The notes: generated from the sequence alone by a model not told the origin. Positions 34,261-46,729 are shown, numbered from the stretch's first letter. The stretch: DNA of 64,000 nt from Hibiscus mutabilis (GCA_019671005.1 CM033726.1:20457608-20521607); one strand, 5' to 3'. Translations and numbers: made by a program.

Positions 34261-37200
34261 GTCACAAATATTATCTGAAATAGGTTTTAGGGGTTCGTTT
34301 TGTTCTCGCAAATTTAAGATTACATTGCTTAGTTTATTTTGTAGGAATGTAAGATTACATGTTTGGTTGAGGGAATATAAGATTACTTAGAGCTAAATAA
34401 AATGTGTATTGTCCTTGTGATATATTTTATTTTTAATAAGTTAAACTTTAAACATTAACTTAAAAATATTTGCTTAAGGATTCATAAAACACCAAGTTAT
34501 GAGGATTTCTATGAAATAAACTCAAAGGATTTCCTTGTAATATACTATGTGTCTATTTTATTTTCTTACTAAAATTTTATAGTAAATTTACGAGGCATGA
34601 ATTGGTGGCCTAAATGGAGTATCTTAGTATTACGATGAGTTTTGAACGTTTACACACTGTTTCGAGCGTATCACTTTAAACCTAAAATGTAACATGTATT
34701 CCTAACGATTACAGTTAAAGTTTTTCTTAACATGTAGCAAAACTGGCATCCATAGTTTCGAACCTACCCAAAACTGATAGTTCAGTAAAAAAATTTAAAC
34801 GTGCCATAAATTAACTAAGTTAATTAAAACATAGTAGTTTGAAAACGTAAAACATTAAATGACTTTGTAACATTCGAGACTGAGCATTCAGAGTTATGTT
34901 TCAAAACTTTAACAAAAATATTAATTTAAAAATTATTTGCTTGAAGATTCATATCATTATACTTACCATATTATGAATATACTCCTCAAATTATAAAGCA
35001 AGATTTAAATAATGAAATGAGTAATAAATTTGCATAAAGTGAAGATTAACTTCAAGTCGGGTCATGCCATGGAAGAAACTTTTAGGTTTTTATTAAATTT
35101 AATTGAGTCTCAAATTAGGTTAAAAATGAATTTCTAGCTGTAGTTTTAGAATTCTTATATGGACTTATAATTTATATGATTTGAACTAAATTAAAAATAT
35201 AGGGTTTGGAATAAATTATAAAAATATACGGTTTGAATTCTTACATGGTTGTTGACATGGTTTAGTGAGTCTTGACATGGTTATCTTTTTATATATGATT
35301 CTTGACATGGTTAGCTTTCTATATATGATTCTTGGCATGGTTGTCTTTCTATATATGATTTGTATGATTCTTCACTTTATGTTCAATAATTACGTAATTA
35401 ATCTGACAATATGTATTTTAAATGTGTGCTGAAGGATTTGAATATTTACAGAATGTCAACATAAATGTGCAATTTAACTGCTTGCAGAAAGTGTCTTTTC
35501 AGTAATACGATGAGTACTGAACGTTTGCATATACAATATCAAACTTTTCAAGGGAAACCTAAAATATGACATGTTTTCCTAACGTTTTAAGTTTATGTTG
35601 TTCTTTACAAGTCTCGAAACCCACATCCATAGGTTCAAAACTATTTACAATTTGTGGTTCCAATCCCGAAACTGTTTTTTAGTTATAATTTTAAACGCGC
35701 CATAAATTTTATTTAACTGCTCGAGTAAGTTTCGGTATGTTAGGTTTTATACTAAAAATATTAACAGAAATTGTGACATTCATGGCTGAATAGTCATAGT
35801 TGTAGTTTAGAAACTTTACCACAAGTTTCAATATATTAAAAACTTAACATAGCAGAAGTGGCCAATACATAAACATTAAAAATTAATATTAAAAGCATAT
35901 GTGGCCAATGCATTTCAACCCATAATTTTTCTCGCATACTTTGCAAAGCGCTAAGAATTGTTTCTGTAAATCAGACCAACACCCTCACAATCCAGGTGAG
36001 GGTTGTCTGGGTTTGGAACACGCAACAAACGCAGTATAGCGCAAGAATCTCTACAACTATGATAACAGGGCTCCATTTTTCATGAAGGAAGTCTAGCCTA
36101 ATTCCTCCAGCTTTAGTGAAGTTGGGATGAAATAAGTCCTCATCAAATTTTAAAGCAAACTACATAAACAGATAACCATAATCTTTGAAATGCTTCAATG
36201 TAAAAAGAAATTAACAAGATAAAATAACAATCTTGGGAGGTTAATTATAAATTATCTGAAAACAAATTTTTTTCCTAAATGACAAAGTAACATAGGGATG
36301 TTTATCAGAAAGTAGATAAAGGGCTACAAATGGAATCTCCAAGGCAGTAGGACAAAACTCCTTTTGAATATATGCAAGCGTATCCATGTTGATCTCTCAA
36401 AGTAGATGAAGAAATAAGACAAATATGAGAATGACAATTTACAACACAAAGTGGGGGTATTTATAGGAAAGAACGTACCGATCCATCTACTTATTATGGA
36501 AGCTGTCACTTCGTTTGGCAGTATCGAAATAGCGTGAACTTGGTTTGGAACTCTTTAAATACCAACCTAAAATGTTACCTTTTCTTCTCACATTTTCAGT
36601 TTGACTGTAATTATACTAGTACCAAACTTTTATTTATGAGTTATGTAACCGATGTTTTACTTACATTTATGACTTTGTTGTTATGGTTCGAATTTCAAAA
36701 GATGCATGGTCCCAATAAGCAAGTGTCTTTTCACTGTCACTTTTGAATCGCTATCATTTGTTTTGATACGTCAGCAACAGATAAGTCTTTTCAGTTGTAG
36801 CATAAGGTAGAACATTATTCCAGTACTTTAATAAAGGTTCTGAACGTTTGCATATACAGTTTCGAACTTTATCATGTGAAACCTAAAATGTAACTTGTTT
36901 TCCTAACGATTTCAGTTTACGTTTTGCTTTACAAGTATCCAAACCAGCATCTATAGTTTTGAAACTAACCTCAATTTGTGTTTCCCACCCAAAATGTCTT
37001 TTTAGTTATAATAGTATATGTCACATTTATGACTCGCAGAAAGTGGCTTTTCAGTAATACGATGAGCACCGAACGTTTGCATATAAAGTTTCAAACTTAT
37101 TATGTCAAATCTAAAATGTATAATTAATTGCCTAACAATTTTAGTTTAAGTTGTGCTTTACAAGTATCCAAACCAGAATCTATAGTTTCGAAACTAACTT

Positions 37201-37300
37201 CAATTTTAGGTTTCTGCCCGAAATTGTCTTTTTAGTTATAATATTACACTACAAAAATCCTATTAAATACCCTTAAAATACCTAACCCTAACTTTTAACT
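34261..37300. repeat. Intergenic block of dispersed repeat R copies
   Basis: Contains copies 2-5 of repeat R, two copies of the ATTAACTTAAAAATA/TTTGCTTGAAGATTCATATC passage shared with 25.85-26.07 kb, a short TTCTTGACATGGTTA tandem repeat at about 35250-35360, and the second SDLQ/LCKVCE fragment (35870-36040). No intact gene. Confidence 0.5.
35870..36040 (-). pseudogene. Unrecognised coding-like fragment, copy 2
   Basis: The minus strand reads CWSDLQKQFLALCKVCEKNY, then GLKC. It is related to 31971-32165 and has the same GTGGCCAATACATAAAC passage downstream. Confidence 0.35.
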
Positions 37301-37375
37301 TTCAAAATAAAAGAAAACCTAAAGGTCCCTTTGTCTGCTAAATTCAGTGAAGAAGGAAGAAACAAAAGTGGATAG

Positions 37376-37779
37376 ATGGGCTTTGTCTCTAAGGCAAATG
37401 AAATTCTGACATGCAGCTGTGGAAAGCCAGCCATGTTAAAGACATCTTGGTCAGATAATAATCCAGGAAGAAGATTTTTTGGGTGTTCTAACCATGGAAT
37501 AGATTTTGAAAATCATGTAATTTTTTCCAATGGTATGAACCACCTACGAGTTTTCTTACAAAGACACTTATTCTTGGACTTTTAAGGAAAGTTCGGGCGA
37601 ATTATAGGGGAAGAAGAAGCAAAAGGATTGCTTGGGTTCTAACTTTGATAGGTTTTGTTTTAGTAACTTGGTTTTGTCATGGATACGAGATAAGGTTGAT
37701 CTTCAGAAATTGTTTTAGAAGGTTGAAGAAGACAAAGGGTAGGTCCCTTTTGACTAATGCAATGTCGTTTTGGCTTTAA
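37376..37779 (+). pseudogene. GRF zinc-finger protein with C-terminal membrane segment, one frameshift
   Basis: The first 46 or so codons (MGFVSKANEILTCSCGKPAM onward) carry the GRF zinc finger: C-x-CGKPA, TSW, NPGRRFFGC. GRF fingers bind single-stranded DNA or RNA in other proteins. After the T-run at about 37519-37524 the annotated frame goes off, but the next frame continues with QWYEPPTSFLTKT and a basic stretch. It then has a hydrophobic segment, RIAWVLTLIGFVLVTWFC, and ends at a stop at 37777-37779. That is the layout of the small plant GRF-plus-transmembrane family (At4g04775-like). One missing T would account for the break, giving about 134 residues. It could be a real mutation or a homopolymer error. 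Confidence 0.65.
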
Positions 37780-38499
37780 AATATCATTTAACTCGCAGAA
37801 AGTGCCATTTTTGTATAATATGACGCGCATCAAATGTTTGCAAATACAGTCTCAGAATTATCACGTGAAACCTCAAATGTAACATGTTTTCCTAATGATT
37901 TTAATTTAAGTTTTGCTTTACAAGTTTGCAAACCCGCATACATAGTTTCAAACATATTTCTCAAATTTTGCTTTTAGCAATAAAAACATTTAAAGTAATA
38001 ATAATATTAAACATGCCATAAATGTTAAATGTGGGAGTCTTCATAACACGACTAGTATTGAACGTTTACGTAGAGAGTTCAAAACTAGTGTATAAAAATT
38101 GTTGACTTAGGTACAAGTGGGGACAAAACTTTTTCAAAAAATGAGGACACTGCTAAATCCCCTCTACTCAATTAATTAGGAATGAACTTAGTTAGTTGTC
38201 ACTAACATTTCTTAAAATTTAAACTTATCATCCGTCAAGATGGGAACAATGATCGTTTCCCACAAAAAGTTCTCCGAGTGTTATGAATCGAAGCAGATAT
38301 GTTGTCAATCCAAGAGCAAATAGGGACAAAGTCTAGGTAGCATAACTCAGATTAGAAATTTAGCAAAACCTAATTTTTTGAGTCTAGAATAGAAATAAAT
38401 AACTATGATTGAATATCGAATTAATATGATGTAATTGTGAAAAGATAATGGTTTAGAAATGAACCTGACTCATTCCAATATGGTTCTGGGCGCATACTT
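37780..38499. other. Intergenic between the GRF gene and the Ulp1-like gene
   Basis: Includes repeat R copy 6 (about 37800-38040). The remainder has no recognisable feature. Confidence 0.4.
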
Positions 38500-38757
38500 T
38501 CATCGAGTATTAGTTCTCAAATGTTTTGATTTATTTTCCTTTCCCTTCATCAATTTCTTATGTTCTTCCACATCACGGTGCAACGCAAACATGTTCGTGT
38601 TTGCTTTATCTACACATAGCTCGTATAGCAGCTGCATCCTGTCGTATTTTCTAACTTCCTATACTTGGAAATAAAAAATATGTTAGTACAAAATACTGGA
38701 CGATAAGTATTCAACATTTGATTATAAATAAAATAGTAATGATAATCATCCACTTAC

Positions 38758-39282
38758 GATATGTGACAGCTCATTGATTTGGGTACTTGCCCGTATGCCT
38801 TTCATCCATGAAATGACGAACATACCACTGTCCCATCTATCAAGTACGATGTTATAGTCATTTAATTATTAATTTCATGATAACAATAAAGAAATATGAA
38901 AGATGAGTACCCATTTTCTTGACTCATGACTTTAGGGCATTGAATTTTAAGCTTGTCAAATGCCACCTTCGGTTTGCCAAACACCTTAATGAAGTCTTCA
39001 TGCTTAGCAAATTCTACAAAAGTAAGTATCTGAACAATAATGAAAACATTGTACAAAGCTCATTCCTACACGTTAATAACATACAATGTTAATAGGGTGA
39101 CACAACAAATAGATGTGTTTTCACCATTTTTGTAACTTCTTCCTCCATACACTGACTCGCCTCAGTACTTGCTAAGCTACCTAGTATCTAAACTTCCCCA
39201 CGTACCATATGAATGATACAAAAGTACCAGTGGAAATTGCTATAATTCATGGGATGAATACTTGCAAATATTTTGTCCTCAA
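38758..39282 (-). pseudogene. Ulp1/SENP-type protease domain exons
   Basis: Three exons hold the catalytic core. NFHWYFCIIHMVRG supplies His (39230-39232). GEV-stop-ILGSL has Gly (39179-39181) where Asp is expected. MSQENG joins over an intron to WDSGMFVISWMKG, with Ser (38827-38829) where the nucleophilic Cys is expected. The exon joins keep the frame (phase 2 at 38911/38836). Confidence 0.75.
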
Positions 39283-40904
39283 CTAATTAAACCCCGAAAC
39301 AAATTAACATTTTTCCTTTAACAGATTTTGTCTTACAATATCGGAGCCAGTAATATTCCCATAAAACTTCATTGAATTAGAATTGAACCCTACAAATGAT
39401 GACGCTGTAGCATTTTCCATTCGTTTATAAGTACTATACAATTAATAATGGTTGTTATTTACAATCGAAAAAAATTATCAACAAAGAAATATGGCATAAA
39501 CACTGTATAAGATGGTAACAAAAAAAATACAAGATCACAAGGCATAAAGGCCCGACATTTAATTTTTTTCCTTCACCTCTCGCGAGTCTTAAAAAAGACA
39601 CCATATCAATAATCTTGCCAATTTAAAAAACAATAATGACCATATAGCAAAATAGGTTCTAAATGTTTCATATAATTTTAAGTCATACACAATATTTATT
39701 AGACTAATCGTATTGTCGAGCCATGCCTTGGATCATAACGTATCAATTTCTCTAATAGTAGCATAAATGTTGTCGAGTGTAATGACGACATAGTTGCATA
39801 CAAACATTGTATAATGTCTTTGATTTTACATTTCACAATATGAAAATGTAAAGTTATACAGTTGAAGGCTTACTTTTTGCGCCAACGGGGTATTCCATAA
39901 ATAATCACAATAGGCTCATTTTCTTTCATGAAGCTCATCAGGTAGTACAGCATACGGAACTTTGATTGGCTCTTCTTCAAACTTTCACAAGAAAGATATG
40001 ATGATGATAATGGCAATAATAAATTATGTAAAGGAAAATAAAATCATAACCATTAATGGGCAACATTTACTTCGATGGCCTTAATTGACAAAATTGTATT
40101 ATTTCCAATGATCAATTTGATGGGCTTAAGGGCCAATGTTTGCCTAATGTTTGATGTATATGGCAACTGCCATTTGCTATTATTAAAGTACATGGTACAC
40201 ACAATGGTAATTAACACGGGAAATTATTCCCAATTAACTTTTCAAACTTTATGCATTTGAATGATTATCCTTTACGAGTCGAAAAGATTTTTGACTAATC
40301 TAGATGGCAGCAAGCTTATCCTACAATGCAACATTACACTAGTCACGGCCATAGGTTTGTGAAAAAGATGAAAATGATCTTTAACTAAAGTTAGCTTTTA
40401 CCCTTTTCTTCATTGGTGTTGGACAGATAAAGTTTGTATCGAAATACATGCTGCTCTTAGCTCTACCTTGGGGAATTTTGAATTTGGAAGGAGTATCAGT
40501 TTCTGTCGCGGTAGGAATAAGGCTATGACCATCACCTCTCGGAGATGATGTATCCATAAAGTTACGAAAAACAACCCTATTAATTTTAGTCACGGTATAG
40601 GCCCTATCAAGCTCCATATTCCTTGATATCTTTTGTAAAGTACCTTTCATTTTGTCCCACATTGCTTTGACATCCTCATGAACACCGTCAATTTTGACTT
40701 CATAATATTTGATTTTGACTTCAAAATAGTTTATTTTCACTTATTGACATCAATATTGTTCATCTTCTCTTCCAAGCTCTGCTTCAAGCAGGTCATGTCG
40801 GCCTGCACTTCTACATCGTCTTTAGAAAGAATACTTAATTTCTCACCCCACATCTTATCATCAACCCCCTCATATTGTCCAATTTTTCATAACCTTTAAT
40901 TTGT

Positions 40905-41040
40905 TTCTCAATTCATGTATTGACAACCTCTTTTAGCCTATTAACCTCGTACATTATTTGTCTCTCACCTTTAATTTGCTTCTCAATTCCTGTTTTGACA
41001 ACCTCTTTTAGCTCATTCACCTCTGCGAAAACAACCTTGC
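40905..41040 (-). repeat. Coding repeat of about 26 residues (coiled coil)
   Basis: V-N-E-L-K-E-V-V-x-T-x-I-E-K-Q-I-K-G is present twice head to tail. The second copy has a TGA. Confidence 0.65.
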
Positions 41041-42227
41041 AAATTAAATAAATATTAAAGATTCGTCTTCCACATAATAAATGTTTAATACAATGACTCA
41101 TAATGTATTACCTTACGTCTCCTCGAAGCTTTCTTGTCTTTCAGTGCTTCCATGAATTTCACAGATTCCTTGACTTTAGGTGCTTCAATAGTTTTAGGTA
41201 ATGGATGCTTCTAGGCAATAATATTCAAAGAGCAAAAAAATATAATTAACTATGATTGCAATTTACATACTAGATGAATAATAATCCAACAAATACCTTT
41301 TGTTTATTCGAAGCTCGCTTGTTCTTTAAGCGGGCATAAATAGACGCAACCTCTAACTGCACCTAGTAAAGAATGCGAGCCTCACCACCATTAGAAGCTG
41401 CACCAACTATGCTATCAAATCCAGACCAATAATCATACAGCTGAACTTGAATTCTATATCATTCACAATACAACATTAATATGACAAAACTCAGTTCCAT
41501 TGATTTCTCAAAACTAATGGTAATTTAACTTTACCTCTAAGATTGCAATACACCCTTTTAGGTAAACGTGTCTTCTCGACTTTTGTAAACAACTTATTGC
41601 CTCAATAATTGTATTGTAAACAGACTTGTCCCAATTCACTTTACCCTGTAAGCAATCGTCGCACAACAACTTCAAAAAATCTATATATGGACGTATCTCT
41701 GCAGTAGGACACAGAAAAACTCCAATAATATACAACAACACCCTTGTTTTCAAATCATCCCCTTCAAAACCACCAGACACTATATCTCGCTTGATTTTTG
41801 CAAAAGTTCAAACTGTGTTGAGGTTATACTTTGCACCGAGTTCTCTACCATTCTCTCTCTACAGCACTTCATGAACATCAACACCCTCATTCTTCAGGAC
41901 CAATATAGCTTCTACATCTTCAACTGATACTGTAATGTTGTGTCTTTCAAACTCAATAACACTCATTCCAACATCAAAACTTTCTATCAGTTCCCCACAT
42001 AGATCCCAGCGTAGAATGCGCGATTTTATAAAACCTAATGACCCAAAACCATTTTCATCAAGAACAGGATCAATCCCCAGTGTCTTCATTTCTTTAATGA
42101 AATCGTACAATTTCTTCTGACTGCACCTCGTGTCAAAAGATGTCTATAGGGTAACAACTTACTATATCAATCTCAATATAAACTTATACTCTATCAAACA
42201 AAGAATGTCTTTATACTGCTATTACCT

Positions 42228-42340
42228 TCTTCGGTTGTCCTGATTTGTAGTCTTTGTATGTCGCCTTCTCCTTTTCAATTTCATCAATGTAAGGTTGTTT
42301 GTCTTCCTTCGGCATTTTCTCCATTTCTTGCCTAACTATT
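42228..42340 (-). pseudogene. HMG-box-like exon of the Ulp1-like gene
   Basis: After an AG acceptor (CATTCGTAG) the exon reads VRQEMEKMPKEDKQPYIDEI, then EKEKATYKDYKSGQPKK, up to a GTAATA donor. The K-x-PY-x(5)-K-x-x-Y spacing is that of the third helix of an HMG box. The preceding exon (about 42480-42425) could hold upstream sequence but I cannot confirm the first two helices. Confidence 0.5.
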
Positions 42341-43059
42341 TCCTAGCCTACGAATGACAAATTCAAATGAATTTAACATTTTACGTACACCTTTAACAAA
42401 CATCATAAACCACTGAAACGTACCCCATTACTCATTTTTTCCTTAGTTTGCTTCATCCTTATACGTTCACCTTCACTGTAAAACATTAAAATAACAAAGG
42501 TATACATTCAATCATTCATTCGGAGATGCAATAAGAATACGCAAATATTAACTTACTAATACTTAATGAAGGTAGGACACTTTTCTGTGCGTACGACCTA
42601 TCACATATGACCAATATCTCAGTACCAGCTTCCTTAGCAACTTCATTATCAACTTTATCATTACCATCTTTATTAGCAACTTTATCAGCAACTTTGTCAA
42701 AAATAGGATTCAAATTTGAAGTTGTCATCCAAAGAATTAAATCTTCACATGAATCAGTGCAGAAAGCATAAACAAACCAACTCATTCATAAATAAACCCA
42801 TCGTCATTACAAACAAATCTAACCTTTTTAGGTTCAAAGAAATGGAAAGGATAACATTTAAAAAACGAATCAGGAAAAAATATTCAGTTTAAACAGATTT
42901 TCTCCAACAAGAAATACAATTCTATACCAAAATTTTAAAACACAAACCCTATATTTCAAGTATTTCACAAATAAACAAACTTAGAGTTTTGCTTGTTACC
43001 TTACAATGGAGACGATTGCAGAGCTTCAATTGCAGACCTAAATTGAGGTTTTGATCCAT

Positions 43060-44884
43060 TACACAGAGTGAAACGTTTTTCACAAATTGAGGGGATTCTC
43101 CAGATTTTCAGTCGGGAGATGAGTTCTAACCCGAAAATTTTATTAAACAAAAAAAGGTTCAATTCTTATTCTAGGGAGCCAGAGGGCTTTAATTGTTACG
43201 AGTACCGAAACGACTGCGTATGTTGTGAAACCTATAAAAAATTGGAAATATGAATAGTTAATCCGAAAATATTATAATCATCTAGTTTAGGTGGCAAAAC
43301 TCGTTGATGAATTCCGATACTTGGCGATTCAACCTAATATGTTATCTACTTCCTTTACTTTTACGATTTCAACGTCTCATTTTATCAATCCAACATAATA
43401 TACACCAGGTTTCGGTAATGATACTTAAGTTCCGAAATAAACTATACAAACATGTATTGTTAAAGAGACTTTAAACATTTCTAGTTTACACATTTTTCAC
43501 AAGGTTTCAGTACATGTAAAAAAGTTTCGGTATCAAGAGAAAAACGTAAAATGTTATGCGTTAACCCTAAAATGTTACTTTCACAGGGAGAAAGTTTTGG
43601 TACTCGATATCAAATTCCTGACACATCTTCTGCCAACGTCAATTGTAACAAACTTTACTAACAATTTAGGTTTTACTTCTATTTATTGATTTTAGTACAT
43701 TTTTCAAAGTTCGGAAACTTTACCGTCCAAAAAAAAGTTATGTGTTATTGTTACATTTTACGTTGCAACACGAATTTTATCCTCATAAAGTTTCGATACC
43801 TCTTACTACGTTTCGCAAACTTACCGGCAACATCCTCTTCTGGTATCATGTTTTTATGAAAATCTAAATCTAACGGTTAAAATCAAAAGTTTTCCATCTA
43901 ATAACTCTAACATCCCGCCGTTTATTAGCCGTATGCTAACAAATCGTTCTTTAGACTCTCTCGGACTTAAGCCAACATATCTAATTTAAAATTTTATGAT
44001 GACATGCTACTCATGGTGAATAGAATTCTATGTTATCGGTGTATCAAATATTCACCGTAATATCTAACTTTTTATTTAATGTGTCCATTCGAGGTGGGAT
44101 TTTATCATTACCTCTATAATTACTGTAGATATCATTAAGCAAACATATATGAAGATTTATATTAAATTTAGATGCGTACATTAATTTTTTTGTTTATGAA
44201 ATTATATTTCGAATATAATTTTATTAATTATTAAATTTAGATATATATATTAATTTTTGTATTAATTTTTTATTTATAATTTTTTTAATTTTATTAATTA
44301 TTCAAATTTATGTATTTAGAGAATTGTTTTGTAATTTTTAAAGACAATAATTTTTACAATTATTTTATCCAAACATCTAACTCAGAAAGCTCCTAAAATA
44401 AGGTTTTCAAATTAAGAGGTTTCATCGCAATCCGCTATTACAATCATCTATTTACTAAATATCTAAATTAGCAGATTTGACCGGTCGAACTTTTAATTTT
44501 GGCTAAAAAGCTGCTTACTAAATAGGACCCTTATTTTTTAATTAAAAAGTGTTGAATAATGAAAATAACAAAAGTAAATTGGATATAAGGGTGAATTGTT
44601 TTCCATAAATTTCACCTTATAAATAAAGGTGGGGGAGGGGGGGTAATGTGGTTCTTTGTCAAACCATAAGGATAAAAGCATATTTTATACCAAAATTCCA
44701 GAGGTCCTATTACCAGCAGCTGATAATGTTCGGGTTAATTGCTGCAATATTGCAGTTGGGAAAAGTATTGTATCTGCTGTTTTATTTTCGGATCTATAAT
44801 ATTTTTAATAGTGAAAGTAGAAGTCAGTTTGAGTGCATGCCAACTTTATTATTCGTATTTTTTTATTAAAATAATAGTAAAGAT
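43060..44884. other. Repeat-rich intergenic DNA
   Basis: 43.2-43.9 kb has many GTTTCGGTAC and AAAATGTTAC words like those at 20.5-21.2 and 33-38 kb. 43.96-44.6 kb is AT-rich. 44338-44530 has ATCCGCTATTACAATC wording like 3690-3835. 44648-44869 is an unrecognised 73-codon frame. Confidence 0.4.
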
Positions 44885-45692
44885 TAAGGGCGAGTAAAAT
44901 TGGACCCGACTTAAAAAAATCGAAATTTTTAACTCGACTCGAGGTAAAAAAAAACTTGACTCGTCTTGACTTGACTCAATATTCATAAACTCGACTCGAA
45001 AAATTTCAAATAAAGTTTGAGTTGTAAAATAAAAAGTCGAATAACTCGAAATTTTTAGTAAGTGGATTGATTATTAAGTTCGACTCAAGTCCCTCAATTT
45101 TTCCTGATAAATATATATAGAAAAACTTCAATACAAAGTCTGCGTAAACTTTAGTTTACACAGACTTTTTAGTTTTAGGGGTTAAGGGTTTAGTTTAGGG
45201 TTTAGAGTTTATGTGTTTAGGTTGTAGGGTTTAAAATTTAAGGTTAGTGTTTAGAATTTAAGGTTTAGGGTTTAAAGTTTGGGTTTAGTTTTTTAGGGTT
45301 TAGATTTAATTTTGATTTATAGTAGAAATAGGCAGGTTTGCGTAAAATTTATTTTATACAGATTGCATATTAAATTTAAACCCAATATATATCGATATAA
45401 AAAATATGAAGAAATATATACCACATATGAAAAATATGAAAAAAATATATATACATATGTTATATGATTAGAGAAAGTCATTTAAATTGAAATCAAACTG
45501 TACTATAATATGATAAACAATTACAATTAAATTTGTATAAGAACTTGAAAACTCGACTCGAACTAGACTCGAATTTTATAAACTCGACTCGAATAAAAAA
45601 TGTCAAATAAAGTTTAAGTTGTAAAATCCGAAGCATCAAACTCAAATAACTTAAATTTTTTTTACTCAACTCGATCGAATACTCACCCTAAT
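44885..45692. mobile_element. hAT-like MITE of the ACTCGACTCGA type, with a nested MITE
   Basis: The ends are AGGGCGAGTA (44888) and TACTCACCCT (45692). Both arms carry repeated ACTCGACTCGAA. A second inverted-repeat sequence (45117-45390, GTCTGCGTAAACT ... TTTGCGTAAAATT with TTTAGGG text between) sits inside. The target duplication is not clear. Confidence 0.6.
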
Positions 45693-45947
45693 AATGATGA
45701 TAAGATCACAAGCCGACATCACTTTTCACTGTTGTGTCAGTCTACGCCCTACATACACAAGCCGACTTCTGCAATTTTTAATAAAAAAATTCATGAACAA
45801 TAAAGTCGGTATGAGCACATACCAACTTTTCCTTTCACGGTTAAAAACATCATAGATCAGAAAATAAAAAGAGTACAATTGATCTAAAATAAAATTCTCT
45901 ACTGTAATATCTAGAAAAATTAGCCGATAATGTTGATCTAAACCATT

Positions 45948-46268
45948 TCAGCCAAAAGGGTGCTGCTTCGCCTTTGTCTTTGCTCTGCAACAATTAATCT
46001 TTATTGCTGTCCCATCTAAACTCTGCAACAACCTATGCTACTTAAATATGAAAAGCAAGATACCAGCATTTTAATTTTAATTTCATTTTCTTTGTATTTA
46101 GAAGTCTTCAAAATGTTATCCACTCACTTAGACGTGAATATTGAACATGAATACTTCAAAAATATATATATGTTCATCAAGATTCTAGCATAAATTGTAC
46201 TGGAATTGAAAACTCTCTAATATTGCACGTCCATCCAGTGCAGCAACATCATTCAAATCAGTTTCCAA
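45948..46268 (-). pseudogene. Possible last two exons of an unrecognised gene
   Basis: One open segment begins after an AG at 46268 and reads LETDLNDVAALDGRAILESF, then QF. A second (46020-45948) reads LDGTAIKINCCRAKTKAKQH, then PFG and stop. Both have splice-like edges (GTACAA donor, CAG-AG acceptor). No upstream exons were found and I cannot name the protein. It could also be chance. Confidence 0.25.
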
Positions 46269-46729
46269 CTACATAATCACAAATGAAGTCCCAGTGTAAT
46301 TTTGAGATTTATCCCGAAAATGAAGCCATAACTTCAACAAAAGTATGTTAAACTAAAAGTAATTATGTAATTTGGTGTATCGATCATGATGATCTTTAAA
46401 CCGTTGACAAAGCCTGAATGGAAGGATCTTATATGGTTAACATAAGACAAATCCAGTAAAACAAGCCCTACAAAAGCCTATGAATATGATTAAAATGTTT
46501 GAACAAGTAGCAGAATTCAATCACAAGAGCGTAAAACAATTTCCGGTATGAGGAACACCTGCATGTATGATCAAGAGGACTAAATATAATTACCAGTGAA
46601 GCATTTGCATGCATGAAAGACACAAGAGTTCAATACATAGGTATTTCAAGTTTCACCATTTTTAATCAATTATTTTCTTCAAAAACAAAGAAAATAAGTC
46701 CAGAATCGGAACAATCCCTATTAAACCAG

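Larger units (their letters stand above)
38500..43059 (-). pseudogene. HMG-box-like / DUF1985-like / Ulp1-type protease gene, multi-exon, catalytically defective
   Basis: A minus-strand multi-exon gene. Exon 1 (43059-43000, 20 codons) ends at a GTAACA donor. Later exons on the minus strand are: HMG-box-like about 42340-42228; a DUF1985-like block about 42116-41537; about 41460-41297; about 41214-41112; coiled-coil-rich text 41040-40381; then the Ulp1 domain. The Ulp1 exons fit GT-AG with matching phases: 39282-39125, 39029-38911, 38836-38758 and 38658-38500. Ulp1 cleaves SUMO or related tags in active proteins. The His-Trp pair and the Gln of SQENG remain, but the catalytic Asp is Gly and the Cys is Ser. 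In-frame stops (two in 42116-41537, one at 39188-39190) are consistent with C-to-T changes. Ulp1-DUF1985 genes are known passengers of plant MULE/CACTA elements. I infer an inactive copy. Confidence 0.7.

Noticed and set aside
40381..40740. 119-codon minus-strand ORF as a separate gene
   Set aside because: Its neighbours on both sides are exons of the Ulp1-like gene in the same orientation, so it is read as the coiled-coil middle part of that gene.
44648..44869. 73-codon plus-strand frame
   Set aside because: Unrecognised, AT-rich, without splice sites or neighbours supporting it.
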